A stretch of 64,000 nt of DNA from a bacterium. Lineage in GTDB: Bacteria > Myxococcota_A > Bradymonadia > UBA7976 > UBA1532. The notes below the pieces were generated by a model. The model was given only the letters and a program-made list of their open reading frames with translations. It was not told the origin of the DNA and made no database searches. Positions 11,149 to 19,101 of this stretch are shown piece by piece (the first letter of the stretch is position 1; the number at the start of each line of letters is the position of its first letter). Location: NCBI GenBank assembly GCA_030426085.1, contig JAUHYW010000030.1, forward strand, positions 35,094 to 99,093. Direction: 5' to 3'. The position numbers were made by a program, and so were the translations under genes.

Positions 11149-11457
11149 GCAGTCGTACAGCGGCTCGATCAAGAGCTCGCTGCCCCCCCGGGTGGGCGCC
11201 TCGAAGCCGTCGATCGGGATGACGGTCTCACCGAGGGTCAGCCGCCCCCGGGCGACGCGCAGGCGCGGCACGTCGTCCTGCACCCCGGCGAGACCGGCGG
11301 CCGGCGTGACCGCCAGGGGCGCGGCCGCCTGCTGCGCGGGCGTCGGGTCGGCGTCGGCGAGGGCCCGCGCGTCCGGGGCGGAGGCCTCGTCCCGCTGGCA
11401 ACCGGGCGTGCAGCAGAGGGCGAGGGCGAGCAGCGAGGCGGGCGGTGGACGGCGCAT
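11146..11457 (-). CDS. Short lipoprotein, possibly a truncated ExbD-like protein
   Basis: A 103-residue protein with a lipoprotein signal (lipobox TPGC, Cys20), a short Ala/Pro/Asp linker, and an end segment RLRVARGRLTLGETVIPIDGF ... LLIEPLYD. That last part resembles the periplasmic domain of ExbD/TolR-like proteins, in which a strand of the form 'DG.I.V.G' is followed by a helix beginning LxxxLxxA. Here the protein stops just where the helix would begin, two residues after LYD, exactly at a REP palindrome. I read it as a gene cut short by repeat insertion; an intact small lipoprotein is the alternative. Confidence 0.5.
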   Translation of the reverse strand: MRRPPPASLLALALCCTPGCQRDEASAPDARALADADPTPAQQAAAPLAVTPAAGLAGVQDDVPRLRVARGRLTLGETVIPIDGFEAPTRGGSELLIEPLYDC

Positions 11458-11616
11458 GGGGCCAGCATGCCGGGGGCTGCGGGGGTCGGCAAGCGCCGGT
11501 GGAGTCGCTCTCGTCGTCCGCCATGCGCGTCCTCGTCTTCGTGAGATGACATCGGAGTTGGTCGCGCGGTCGAGGAGCAAGCGCCCGTGTCCGAGATCGG
11601 GAGGCGACTCGACACA

Positions 11617-11850
11617 GCGATCGCCCTCACGCCTGAAGTCCGGGTCCGGCCGGAAAAATCGATCGCCCTCATGCCTGAAGTCCGGGTCCGACCGGAAAAA
11701 TCGATCGGCGTCATGCCCGAAGTCCGGGCCCGACCGGAAAAATCGATCGCCCTCATGCCTGAAGTCCGGGTCCGACCGGAAAAATCGATCGCCCTCATGC
11801 CTGAAGTCCGGGTCCGACCGGAAAAATCGATCGCCCTCATGCCTGAAGTA
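11617..11850. repeat. 42-bp tandem repeat array A
   Basis: About 5.5 units of exactly 42 bases (unit starts 11617, 11659, 11701, 11743, 11785, 11827). Each unit runs TCGATCG(C/G), a variable dozen bases, TCATGCC, GAAGTCCGGG, then CCGACCGG and a run of five A. Unit 3 differs at several positions, so the copies have drifted. Since 42 is a multiple of three, several frames stay open, but there is no sign of selection for coding. The units are directly adjacent with no spacers. A diverged copy in the opposite orientation follows at 11978. Confidence 0.85.
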
Positions 11851-11977
11851 CAGCCCCCACCCGCCCCACCGGTCGGTCGGGGCCGATGCCCGACGGGTCG
11901 GACCCGGCCGCCAGACGCGACGGCGATCTGCGCGCCGGGTCCGACCTGCGCGCGGGTTCCAGCGCCGAGCGGGTGAA

Positions 11978-12289
11978 GCGGGTCCGACCCGTCCGCCCGC
12001 CCGGAACCGGATCCGCCGCGCGGGTCCGACCCGTCCTCCGGGCATCACGCCGATCGCGCGCGCGGGTCCGACCCGTCCGCCCACTCAGAGCCGGATCCGC
12101 CGCGCGGGTCCGACCCGTCCTCCGGGCATCACGCCGATCGTGCGCGCGGGTCCGACCCGTCCTCCGGGCATCACGCCGATCGAGCGCGCGGGTCCGACCC
12201 GTACCCCAGGCATCACGCCGCTCGAGCGCGCGGGTCCGACCCGTCCGCCCGCTCCGAACCGGATCCGACGCGCCGGTCGCACCCGGACA
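11978..12289. repeat. 42-bp tandem repeat array B (inverted relative of array A)
   Basis: About 7.5 units of exactly 42 bases (starts 11978, 12020, 12062, 12104, 12146, 12188, 12230, 12272), each opening GCGGGTCCGACCCG. Read on the minus strand the units contain CGATCGGCGTGATGCCCG, which aligns with CGATCGGCGTCATGCCCG in unit 3 of array A, so the two arrays are one repeat family laid down head to head. The bases between them (11851-11977) hold mixed, degenerate units, including GATGCCCGACGGGTCGGACCCG-type pieces in array A orientation. Confidence 0.82.
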
Positions 12290-12314
12290 CCGGCCCCCGG
12301 CGAGGCGCCTCGGA

Positions 12315-12989
12315 TCAGTGCCAGACCTTCTCGAACTGAGGGTGATCGCTCGCCTTGTCGCCGTAATCGCCGCCGGGCACCAGCCCCGACAGGTCGAGCA
12401 GGACCTCGCGCTGATCGAAGTTGGGCACCACCGGCGCCGCGTAGCTGATGATGCGCAGCATCGAGAAGCCCCGCCGCTTCATCGCGCCCATCAGCAGCGC
12501 TGCGAGGGGGTAGGTCTGCTTGCGGCCGAACGTGTAGGGCTGGATCCTCGGCCCCTTCTTCGCCCGCTGCGCGAACTGCTTCGAGTACTTGTCGAACGTC
12601 TTGTCGTCGCCCAGCCGCTTCGCCGTCATCGCCTTGTCCCGCAGCGCCAGCCGCTTCTTGGACTCGGACCACGAGGTGACCGACGACCCCGCGTTGCACA
12701 CCAGCAGGTGCAGGTCGCGGTGGTCCCGGTTCAGGCCGTCCTTCAGGAGCTGCGCGGCCACCTGATCGGGGGTCAGCGAGCCGACGGCGCTGGTGAACAG
12801 CGGCACCAGGCCGTGGCCGTGCACGAACAGGTACAGCGGCGCGCGGCAGTGCAGCGTGTCCAGGCCGCCCTTGCCCGCCAGGAAGGGCCTGGCGAAGCTG
12901 TTGGGCCAGAAATAGCAGAAGCCCTTCATGTCCCCGAGCAGGCTCTTGTCGTTCACCGGGCAGTAGATAGCGGCCTTGTTGATCCGCAC
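12315..12989 (-). CDS. Putative clan CD (caspase-fold) cysteine peptidase-like protein
   Basis: A 224-residue protein without signal peptide. Its centre has the two marks of clan CD peptidases (caspases, gingipain, C80 toxin-processing domains): a hydrophobic strand ending in the histidine motif LYLFVHGHG (about residues 52-60) and, some 40 residues later, a second hydrophobic strand ending in a cysteine, HLLVCNAG (about 93-100), with a helix LTPDQVAAQLLKDGL between. The rest is rich in Lys and aromatic residues and unlike its neighbours. Base composition is also lower in GC than the flanking core genes. Such proteins cut peptides after a defined residue, often in toxin maturation or cell-death and defence pathways; here that is inference from two motifs. 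It sits next to array B, 97 bases from the methyltransferase gene. Confidence 0.55.
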   Translation of the reverse strand: MRINKAAIYCPVNDKSLLGDMKGFCYFWPNSFARPFLAGKGGLDTLHCRAPLYLFVHGHGLVPLFTSAVGSLTPDQVAAQLLKDGLNRDHRDLHLLVCNAGSSVTSWSESKKRLALRDKAMTAKRLGDDKTFDKYSKQFAQRAKKGPRIQPYTFGRKQTYPLAALLMGAMKRRGFSMLRIISYAAPVVPNFDQREVLLDLSGLVPGGDYGDKASDHPQFEKVWH

Positions 12990-13086
12990 GATGACCTCCT
13001 CGGGGTGCCGCCGCTCGGGCGAGTGGGTGATGGCGGTATGTCGTTAACGGTAGAGAAGCCGCGTCCGCGGATCAGTGGCGATTTCT

Positions 13087-13749
13087 CTATGCCCGGGGGT
13101 TGACCGAGGGGCCGCTGCGGCAGACGAGCAGCCGCGCGTCGCGCCAGATCGGGGTGAGCCACGGCGCCGGGGGCAGGGGCAGATCGAGGCTGCACACCCG
13201 GATGGGGCGGGCCTCGGCGAGCGCGGCGAGGTCGTCGAGCACCCGGGCGAGGCGGGCGCCGCTGAAGGGGCAGTAGAGGAAGAACACCGTGCCGATGGGC
13301 ACCCGCCCGACGAGCTCGGCGGCGTCGCCCTCGATGACCGCGACCCGCTCGGCGTTCAGCCGGGCCGAGAGCGCCCGGGCCCGGCGGACGAGCTGCGGCT
13401 GGACCTCGATCCCGATCGCGCCGGCGCCGGTGACGAAGTGGGCCAGCGCCGTCACCCGGCCGACGCCCGATCCGACGTCGACGAAGACGTCGTCCGCGGT
13501 CACCTCGGCGGCGTCGAGCATGCGCAGCACCAGATCGACGTCGCTCGGCAGGTAGGGCACGCAGCCCCGGGGCAGCGCGGGGCCGTCCGCGGGCAGCCCG
13601 TCGAGCCCGAAGGCCCGGTCGACCCACGCGTCGCGCCGGTCGGGCGGCACCGCGGTCAAGGCCCGGCGGAAGTCGTCCGGGGGCACGTCGCCTGCCGCGA
13701 GGCGTCGGGCCATCCGATCGGCGTCGGCCGCCAGCGCGTCGGCCGTCAT
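13087..13749 (-). CDS. Class I SAM-dependent methyltransferase
   Basis: A 220-residue protein. SAM motif I reads DDVFVDVGSGVGRV, followed by an acidic residue in the next strand (GIEVQPQLV) and motif-II-like GDAAEL. The stretch VFFLYCPFSGARLARVLDDL corresponds to the post-motif strand and helix. An N-terminal helical region of about 80 residues precedes the fold. The layout resembles DOT1-like or small-molecule methyltransferases; the substrate cannot be read. Its ATG overlaps the stop of the Rieske gene by four bases (ATGA), so the pair is one transcript and may act on the same metabolite. Confidence 0.82.
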   Translation of the reverse strand: MTADALAADADRMARRLAAGDVPPDDFRRALTAVPPDRRDAWVDRAFGLDGLPADGPALPRGCVPYLPSDVDLVLRMLDAAEVTADDVFVDVGSGVGRVTALAHFVTGAGAIGIEVQPQLVRRARALSARLNAERVAVIEGDAAELVGRVPIGTVFFLYCPFSGARLARVLDDLAALAEARPIRVCSLDLPLPPAPWLTPIWRDARLLVCRSGPSVNPRA

Positions 13750-14879
13750 GGGCCCGCATCCAGCCGCGCTTCGAGCCGCGCGTGCCACGCCGACAGCGCC
13801 GCCTCGAACCGGCCGAAGCGGAAGGCGGCGTTGGCCCCGGTCGCGATGCCCCGCTGGATCTGCTCGGCCAGTTCGAAGTCCTCGTTGAGCGCGGCCACCG
13901 TGATGGCGTGGTTGGCCTCGAGGAAGCGGCGGGCGCCCGCGCTGTAGCCGTCGGGGCCCGGCGCCCGGCCCACCGTCACCAGCCGGATGCGGGTGCGGTC
14001 GACCGCCTCGGGGGTCATGACCACCAGGACCAGGTGCCCGTCCTGCACCAGCAGCGAGACGTTGGGGGCCATCACGTAGAGCACGTTGGCGTGCTGCAGC
14101 AGCCGGGCGCCGGGCGGGGGGTCGGCCATCGAGGTCCGGGGCAGCACCAGCCGGACGTGCTCGCCGACGAAGGCGTGGATCGAGGCGGTGTCGGCGAACG
14201 CGGGGCCGATGGTGCGCCGGTGGGCGATCTTGAAGTGGTACGACTCCAGGCTGCCGTCGACGATGAGCTTCCAGTTGGCCCGCCACACCCGCTCTTCGGC
14301 GGCGAAGACCGCCAGCCCCGGCCCGACCAGGCCTTCGATCTCGGTCAGCAGCCGGGTGGTCGGCCCGTCGAGCCCGGCCGTGGGGCGGCCGTCGGGCACG
14401 GCCCACACCAGCCCGCCGGCCTCGAAGCACGGCAGCTCGACCAGCCCGCTCCCGGCGGGGTCGAGCCGGGGGAAGCCGTCCGGGTGGCGCACGTGCACCA
14501 GCGCCCCGTCGGTGGCGTAGCTCCAGGCGTGGTATGGACAGACGAACCGCTTGCAGCGGCCGGCCGGGCGCCGCTCGACCGTGGCGCCCCGGTGGCGGCA
14601 GACGTTGACGAGCGCCCGCGCCCGCCCGTCGTCGCCCCGGGCCACGATCGTCGGCGTGCCCACCAGGTCGCGGGTCACGAAGGCCCCCGGCTCGGGCACC
14701 TCGCTGCTGTGGGCCACCAGGTTGGGCGTCGATCGGAAGAGGGCCGCGCGCTCCCGGGCGAAGCGGGCCGGGTCAGTGTAGCGCTCGACCGGCACCGTCG
14801 CCTCGTCGCCGTCCAGCGGCCGGGCGGCCGTCGCCCGGCGGGCGGCCTCGATGAGGGATGCTTCCAGCTCGGGCTGCAC
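13746..14879 (-). CDS. Rieske non-haem iron oxygenase, catalytic alpha subunit
   Basis: A 377-residue aromatic-ring-hydroxylating-type oxygenase. The Rieske [2Fe-2S] ligands are C-R-H and, after a 17-residue spacing, C-P-Y-H (in RFVCPYHAWSY). The catalytic domain holds NWKLIVDGSLESYHFKIAH, with the bridging aspartate and the two iron histidines. The arrangement and length are close to choline/carnitine/glycine-betaine-type monooxygenases and ring-hydroxylating dioxygenases. It needs a reductase partner not encoded nearby. It is the first gene of a two-gene unit with the methyltransferase and is divergent from the ECF sigma gene. Confidence 0.92.
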   Translation of the reverse strand: MQPELEASLIEAARRATAARPLDGDEATVPVERYTDPARFARERAALFRSTPNLVAHSSEVPEPGAFVTRDLVGTPTIVARGDDGRARALVNVCRHRGATVERRPAGRCKRFVCPYHAWSYATDGALVHVRHPDGFPRLDPAGSGLVELPCFEAGGLVWAVPDGRPTAGLDGPTTRLLTEIEGLVGPGLAVFAAEERVWRANWKLIVDGSLESYHFKIAHRRTIGPAFADTASIHAFVGEHVRLVLPRTSMADPPPGARLLQHANVLYVMAPNVSLLVQDGHLVLVVMTPEAVDRTRIRLVTVGRAPGPDGYSAGARRFLEANHAITVAALNEDFELAEQIQRGIATGANAAFRFGRFEAALSAWHARLEARLDAGP

Positions 14880-14959
14880 GTCGGCGCCTCCGATCCGTCG
14901 GCTCTACCGGCATGCCACCGCCCGCCGGCCGGCTTGTCAACCGCGGCAGAGGGCCGCCG

Positions 14960-15030
14960 GGTCGTCGACCGTCGGGCGTCACGCTGTCACCCTCCCGCTG
15001 TATATGTCACGATTACCCCATATTCCCCAT
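14960..15030. promoter_or_regulatory. Possible operator/promoter region between divergent transcripts
   Basis: The 200-base divergent region between the Rieske gene and the sigma gene contains three GTCAC pentamers (14978, 14986, 15006), the last two 20 bases apart, followed by the only A/T-rich patch nearby (TATATGTCACGATTACCCCA). An ECF sigma factor often drives its own promoter and this is the likeliest place, but no consensus is known for this sigma, so the call rests on repetition and base composition only. Confidence 0.25.
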
Positions 15031-15079
15031 CGGGGACCGGGGAGGCCCGCCCGAGCCGGCCACACGAGGCGTCCGACAC

Positions 15080-15682
15080 ATGGAACCAGACGGCGACGGC
15101 ACGTACAGTCCGACGCGGGGCGACGCCGCGCGCCGCCGGCAGGCCAGCCGCGAGATGCAGGCCTACGCCGAGGGCGACGACGGCGCGTTCCCCCGGCTCT
15201 ACGCGCTGGTCGCTCCGGCGCTGTGGGGCTTCGTCGCCCGGCGGGTGGGCTGCCGGGCCGCGGCCGAGGACGTGATGCAACAGACGCTGCTGCACATGCA
15301 CCGCGCCCGGGGTCGCTTCCGCCCCGGGGCCGATGTCTTCCCCTGGATGTTCACCATCGCCGCCCGCCTCGTCGTCGATCGCCACCGGCAGCGGCAGCGA
15401 CGGCCGGCGAGCGCCCGGCCGGGCGAGGCGCTGGTCGACGGCGCGCCCGGCCCCGAGGCGCGGGTCGCGGCGGGGCAGCTCGAGGCGCGGCTGCACGCGG
15501 CGGTGGGCCGGCTGCCCGAGCGGCAGCGGGCGGCCTTCACCCTGGTCCGCGCCGAGGGGCTGTCCCACCGACAGGCGGCCGAGGCGCTCGGCACGAGCCC
15601 GCCGGCGATCAAGTCCCTGATCCACCGGGCCCTGCGGGCGCTGCGCGGGGTGTATCGCGACGCCGACGGGGGCCCGCGATGA
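15080..15682 (+). CDS. ECF-type RNA polymerase sigma factor
   Basis: A 200-residue sigma-70-family protein. Region 2 spans about residues 30-95 with AEDVMQQTLLHMHRARGRF and the aromatic PWMFTIAARLVVDRHR. A linker rich in Ala/Pro precedes region 4 (about 140-190): LPERQRAAFTLVRAEGLSHRQAAEALGTS, a helix-turn-helix for the -35 element. ATG 15080 fits the family length; an open frame extends upstream. Its stop overlaps the next ATG by four bases, and that next gene is an NrsF-like membrane protein, so sigma and regulator are made together. Confidence 0.92.
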   Translation: MEPDGDGTYSPTRGDAARRRQASREMQAYAEGDDGAFPRLYALVAPALWGFVARRVGCRAAAEDVMQQTLLHMHRARGRFRPGADVFPWMFTIAARLVVDRHRQRQRRPASARPGEALVDGAPGPEARVAAGQLEARLHAAVGRLPERQRAAFTLVRAEGLSHRQAAEALGTSPPAIKSLIHRALRALRGVYRDADGGPR

Positions 15683-16374
15683 GCCGGACGGACGGGGCGG
15701 ACCATCCGCCGACGCTGCGCCCGGGGCTGCTCGACGACGTGCTCGACGCGGTCGGCGCCGAGCCGTCGCCGCCGCGGCCGGTCGTCCGGCGCCGGGCCTG
15801 GGGCTGGGTCGCGCTGTCGGTGGCGCTGGCCGGCGGGGTCTTCCTGGCCTACGGCGGGCTGCGCGAGGGCGGGGCGCCGCGGCCGGTGCTGGAGATCGTC
15901 GCCACGAGCCTCGGGGCGGCGCTCATCGCCGGATTCGGGCTGTGGCTGACCCTGGGGCAGCGGTCGATGCTGTCGCGCTCGGCGGGGGCCCTGGTGGCCA
16001 CCGCGGTCGGGATCCCGCTGGCGCTGCTGGCGTGGAAGATCGCCTGGAGCGCCAGCTTCCCCGGCGGGCTGGCCCCGTGGCCCGGCCGGGTAGGCTGGCC
16101 CTGTCTCCAGATCAGCCTGCTGACCGCGATCACGCCGGCGCTGGCGCTGCTGCTCTCGCGGCGGGCCAGCGAGCCGCGCCACCCGCGGCTGCTCGGCGCG
16201 GCCCTCGGCGCGGTCGCCGGAGCCTTCGCCTGGGTGGTCACCGATCTGTGGTGCCCGGTGGGCCACGTGCCCCACCTGCTGCTGGGGCACGTCCTGCCGG
16301 TCGCGCTCTTCATCGGGGTCGGCGCCCTGCTCGGCGGGGCCTGCCTCGCCGTCCGCTGGTCGCCGGCCGGCTGA
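15679..16374 (+). CDS. NrsF/DUF1109-family membrane regulator (putative anti-sigma factor)
   Basis: A 231-residue protein with a cytoplasmic N-terminus of about 45 residues and six hydrophobic segments (starting near residues 45, 72, 98, 140, 170 and 200). Two cysteines lie in loops, and the segment CPVGHVPHLLLGHVLP matches the conserved C.....H...H..P of the NrsF/DUF1109 family. In Caulobacter-type systems such proteins hold an ECF sigma factor at the membrane and release it on oxidative or metal stress, sensed by the cysteines. The overlap with the sigma gene supports that role here. Confidence 0.82.
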   Translation: MSRTDGADHPPTLRPGLLDDVLDAVGAEPSPPRPVVRRRAWGWVALSVALAGGVFLAYGGLREGGAPRPVLEIVATSLGAALIAGFGLWLTLGQRSMLSRSAGALVATAVGIPLALLAWKIAWSASFPGGLAPWPGRVGWPCLQISLLTAITPALALLLSRRASEPRHPRLLGAALGAVAGAFAWVVTDLWCPVGHVPHLLLGHVLPVALFIGVGALLGGACLAVRWSPAG

Positions 16375-16397
16375 GGCCGGGTCGGGGTGGGCCCCGC

Positions 16398-17795
16398 TCA
16401 GGGGTCGTTCGACGTGTCCTCGCCCAGCGCCGGGTCGATCGGATCACCGGTGAGCGCCTCGATGAACGCGATCAGATCGGCCTTCTCGGCGGCGGTGAGC
16501 CCCAGCGCCATCAGCGCCGGGTCGCGCACCCCCATCGGCGCCGGGCCGCCGCCGACGTCGTAGAAGTCGACGAGCGCGGCGAGGTCGGCGATCTGGCCGG
16601 CGTGCATGTAGGGGGCGCTGATGGCCGCGTTGCGCACCGTCGGCACCCGGAACCGCCCGATCAGCGCGTCGCTGCGGGCCTCGACCGCGTCGATGAACGG
16701 CTGCCCGGCGGCCGGGTCGTCGCTGTAGGCCCCGACGCCGTTGAACGGATCACCGGCGATGGCCTCGACGACGTCGAACCGCCCGGCGTCCATCGCCGGC
16801 GCGTCGCCGGTCTGCTCGAGGCCCAGGTTGCGATACGACTGGTCGGTGAAGAACGGCCCGCTGTGGCAGCCCACGCAGCCGGCGTCGCCCACGAAGAGGG
16901 CGAAGCCCCGCTGGGCGCTCTCGTCGAGTTCGCCCGCGCCGGCCACGAAGCGGTCGAACGCCGAGGTGGTGCTGCGCAGGGTGCGCTGGTAGGCCTCGAG
17001 CGCCTTGCCCACGTTGGCCACGAGGCGGTTGACGGCCTCCTGGTCGGCGGGGTCCATCTCGTCCCACGCTGCGTCCCCCGGCTTGCCCTCGGCCGGGAAG
17101 CGGTCGAGGTCGTCGAGCGGCGGCAGCGGGTGATCCCCGAACACGGCGTCGTACTCGGCGCGGTACTGCTCGAAGACGACGTGGGCCACCCGCAGCCGGC
17201 TGCTGTTGAAGATGGCCCCGGCCTCGAACACCGCCCGGGGCAGGGCCCACATCACGTCGAAGCGCCCCCGCCAGGTGAAGCCGGCCTCGGCGTACCACGC
17301 GGCGTTGACCGACCCCGGCGCGTGCCGCGGGTGGAAGCGCGCGCCGACGCCCACCGGATCGGCCGAGCCGAAGGTGTCGTCGTCGTGGCACACGAAGCAC
17401 GAGACCTTGCCCGCCTCGCCCTCGGCGCCCAGGCGGCTGTCCATCTGCAGCGGCCCGGCCCAGTCGGCCTCGAAGTAGAACTTCTGCCCCAGCGCGGCGG
17501 CCGCCGGGTCGTCGGCGTAGTCGTTGGTGGGCGACGCCGGGATGGGCGGCATCGGCGACATCGCCCGCGCCATGCGGGTCTGCTCTTCGGTCAGGATGCC
17601 CAGGGTCTCGCCCGGCACCATGTCGGGCTCGGGGGTCATGTCGGCCTCGGGGGCCATGTCGGGCGCCGGCCCCATGTCGGCGCCGGGGTCCATGTCGGCC
17701 ATCGGATCGGCCGGGTCGTCGTCGTCACAGGCGCTCAGCCACAGCCCGCAGGCCGCGACCAGCCACACCAGCCACCCACGCTCGGATATACGCAT
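16398..17795 (-). CDS. Di-haem cytochrome c peroxidase/MauG-family lipoprotein
   Basis: A 465-residue exported protein. The signal ends in a lipobox (LWLSAC, Cys23), followed by a Met/Asp/Pro linker of repeated PDM units (about residues 30-60). Two haem c motifs are present, CFVCH (about 133) and CVGCH (about 290), the hallmark of the CcpA/MauG family. Further typical segments are FNSSRLRVAHVVFE and a late FRVPTVRNAAISAPYMHAG with the distal haem methionine region. It reduces hydrogen peroxide or oxidises a substrate outside the inner membrane. ATG 17795 has an ideal AGGAGGAG site; an upstream in-frame start is rejected. It follows the channel/VWA pair on the same strand with a 142-base gap. 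Confidence 0.9.
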   Translation of the reverse strand: MRISERGWLVWLVAACGLWLSACDDDDPADPMADMDPGADMGPAPDMAPEADMTPEPDMVPGETLGILTEEQTRMARAMSPMPPIPASPTNDYADDPAAAALGQKFYFEADWAGPLQMDSRLGAEGEAGKVSCFVCHDDDTFGSADPVGVGARFHPRHAPGSVNAAWYAEAGFTWRGRFDVMWALPRAVFEAGAIFNSSRLRVAHVVFEQYRAEYDAVFGDHPLPPLDDLDRFPAEGKPGDAAWDEMDPADQEAVNRLVANVGKALEAYQRTLRSTTSAFDRFVAGAGELDESAQRGFALFVGDAGCVGCHSGPFFTDQSYRNLGLEQTGDAPAMDAGRFDVVEAIAGDPFNGVGAYSDDPAAGQPFIDAVEARSDALIGRFRVPTVRNAAISAPYMHAGQIADLAALVDFYDVGGGPAPMGVRDPALMALGLTAAEKADLIAFIEALTGDPIDPALGEDTSNDP

Positions 17796-17937
17796 CGGTC
17801 TCCTCCTCCTGTCGTTCACCGTTCCTCCCGGTGGTGTCGGCACTACGCCGGGCAGGGGGGCGGGTTGCGGTGGGCGGTGGAGATTGTGTGGCGGCCGCGT
17901 TGGCGGCGGTCTGACGGCGGCCCTTCGCCGGAGCGGC

Positions 17938-19101
17938 TCAGGGCGCGTCTTCGTCGAGCGGCGGTGAGGGCCGGGGCGCGGGCGGCGGCGGGGCGTCGAC
18001 CGCGCGGCGCAGGCGGTCGAGCGGGTCGCCGGTGCGGGCGCGGAAGGCGGCCCGCAGCACCTCGGTGGAGAGCGCGTCGGCCTGGGCCCCGTCGACGTGG
18101 GCCCCGCCGCCGGCCGCGGCGATGGCCCGGTGCTGGGGGCGCACGATCCGGTCGTGCTCCCGGGTGATGCCCCGCCGGCGGCCGTAGCCCGGGGGCGGGG
18201 TCGAGAGCACGTAGATCCGGCCGCCGTCGGCGGCGAAGCGGCGGGCGGTGTCGAGGCACGGGCGGGCGCCGGGGTCGTCGGCGGCGGCGTCGCTGGTGGC
18301 GATGATCAGCTTGATGGCGTCGGGGCGCCAGCGGGCGGCGGCGCCGGCGGCGAGGCCGCCGCAGAGCCACTCGGGGCGGTCGTCGTCGACGGCGGTGCTG
18401 GTGGCCTCGATGTCGGCGAGGAAGCCGCCGAGCTCGGCCTCGTCGGCGGTGAGCGGGTGCTGCTCGAGGCGCAGGCCGGGGGCCTCGCGGCGGTCGCGGA
18501 AGACGACGGCGCCGACCCGGGCGGTGGGGCTGACGACCCGCAGGGTGTCGAGGGTGGCGCGCAGGTTGCGCCGGGTGGCGTCGAGGCCGGCGGCCATCGA
18601 GCGGGTGCCGTCGATGACCAGCATCACGTCCACCGGGCGGGCGGTGAGCGGGTCGAGCTCGCCGAGCACCCGGCGGGCGGTCTCGTCGAGCGCGGCGGCC
18701 CGGCCCCGGGCGGCGCGGGCCATCTGCTCGCTCTCGGCGAGGGCTTCGGTCAGGCCGGCCCGGTCGGCGAGCAGGCGCTCCCGGTCGGCGAGCAGGGCGT
18801 CGCGCTCGGCGCGCAGGGCGGCGAGGGCCAGCTCGGCCTCGCTGGCGGCGCCGGTGGCGACCCGGGCGGCGGCCTCGGCGGCCCGCTCGCGGTCGAGCGC
18901 GGTGATCCGGGCGGCCTCGGCCCGGGCCCGGCGGTCGGCCTCGGCGGTCAGCTCGTCCCGGGCGTCGTTGAGCGATCCGCGGATGTGCATGACCGCGACG
19001 AGGAACAGGAGCAGCACGCAGCCCAGCGCGGTGGTGAGGATGTCGGCCAGCGAGGTGCCGAAGACCTCGGCCCCCCGGCGCTTCTCCCGGCGGCGGCTCA
19101 C
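17938..19101 (-). CDS. Single-span membrane protein with coiled coil and von Willebrand A domain
   Basis: A 387-residue protein. A basic N-terminus with SLADILTTALGCVLLLFLVAV gives one membrane span (about residues 17-40) that looks like the N-terminus of ExbD/MotB proteins. Residues 45-140 are an Ala/Arg/Glu-rich coiled coil. Then comes a VWA domain: strand VDVMLVIDGTRSM with a MIDAS-type D-G-T-x-S, and later IKLIIATSDAAADDPG. The first MIDAS position is D-G-T rather than D-x-S, so metal binding is plausible but not certain. The tail is Pro-rich. It overlaps the ExbB-like gene by four bases, so the two probably form a proton-channel complex with the VWA domain outside the membrane. Confidence 0.8.
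   Translation of the reverse strand: MSRRREKRRGAEVFGTSLADILTTALGCVLLLFLVAVMHIRGSLNDARDELTAEADRRARAEAARITALDRERAAEAAARVATGAASEAELALAALRAERDALLADRERLLADRAGLTEALAESEQMARAARGRAAALDETARRVLGELDPLTARPVDVMLVIDGTRSMAAGLDATRRNLRATLDTLRVVSPTARVGAVVFRDRREAPGLRLEQHPLTADEAELGGFLADIEATSTAVDDDRPEWLCGGLAAGAAARWRPDAIKLIIATSDAAADDPGARPCLDTARRFAADGGRIYVLSTPPPGYGRRRGITREHDRIVRPQHRAIAAAGGGAHVDGAQADALSTEVLRAAFRARTGDPLDRLRRAVDAPPPPAPRPSPPLDEDAP

Noticed and set aside
11587..12289. Arrays A and B as a CRISPR array or a repeat protein
   Set aside because: Units are directly adjacent with no unique spacers and no cas genes. Open frames exist only because 42 is divisible by three; changes between units are not restricted to silent positions.
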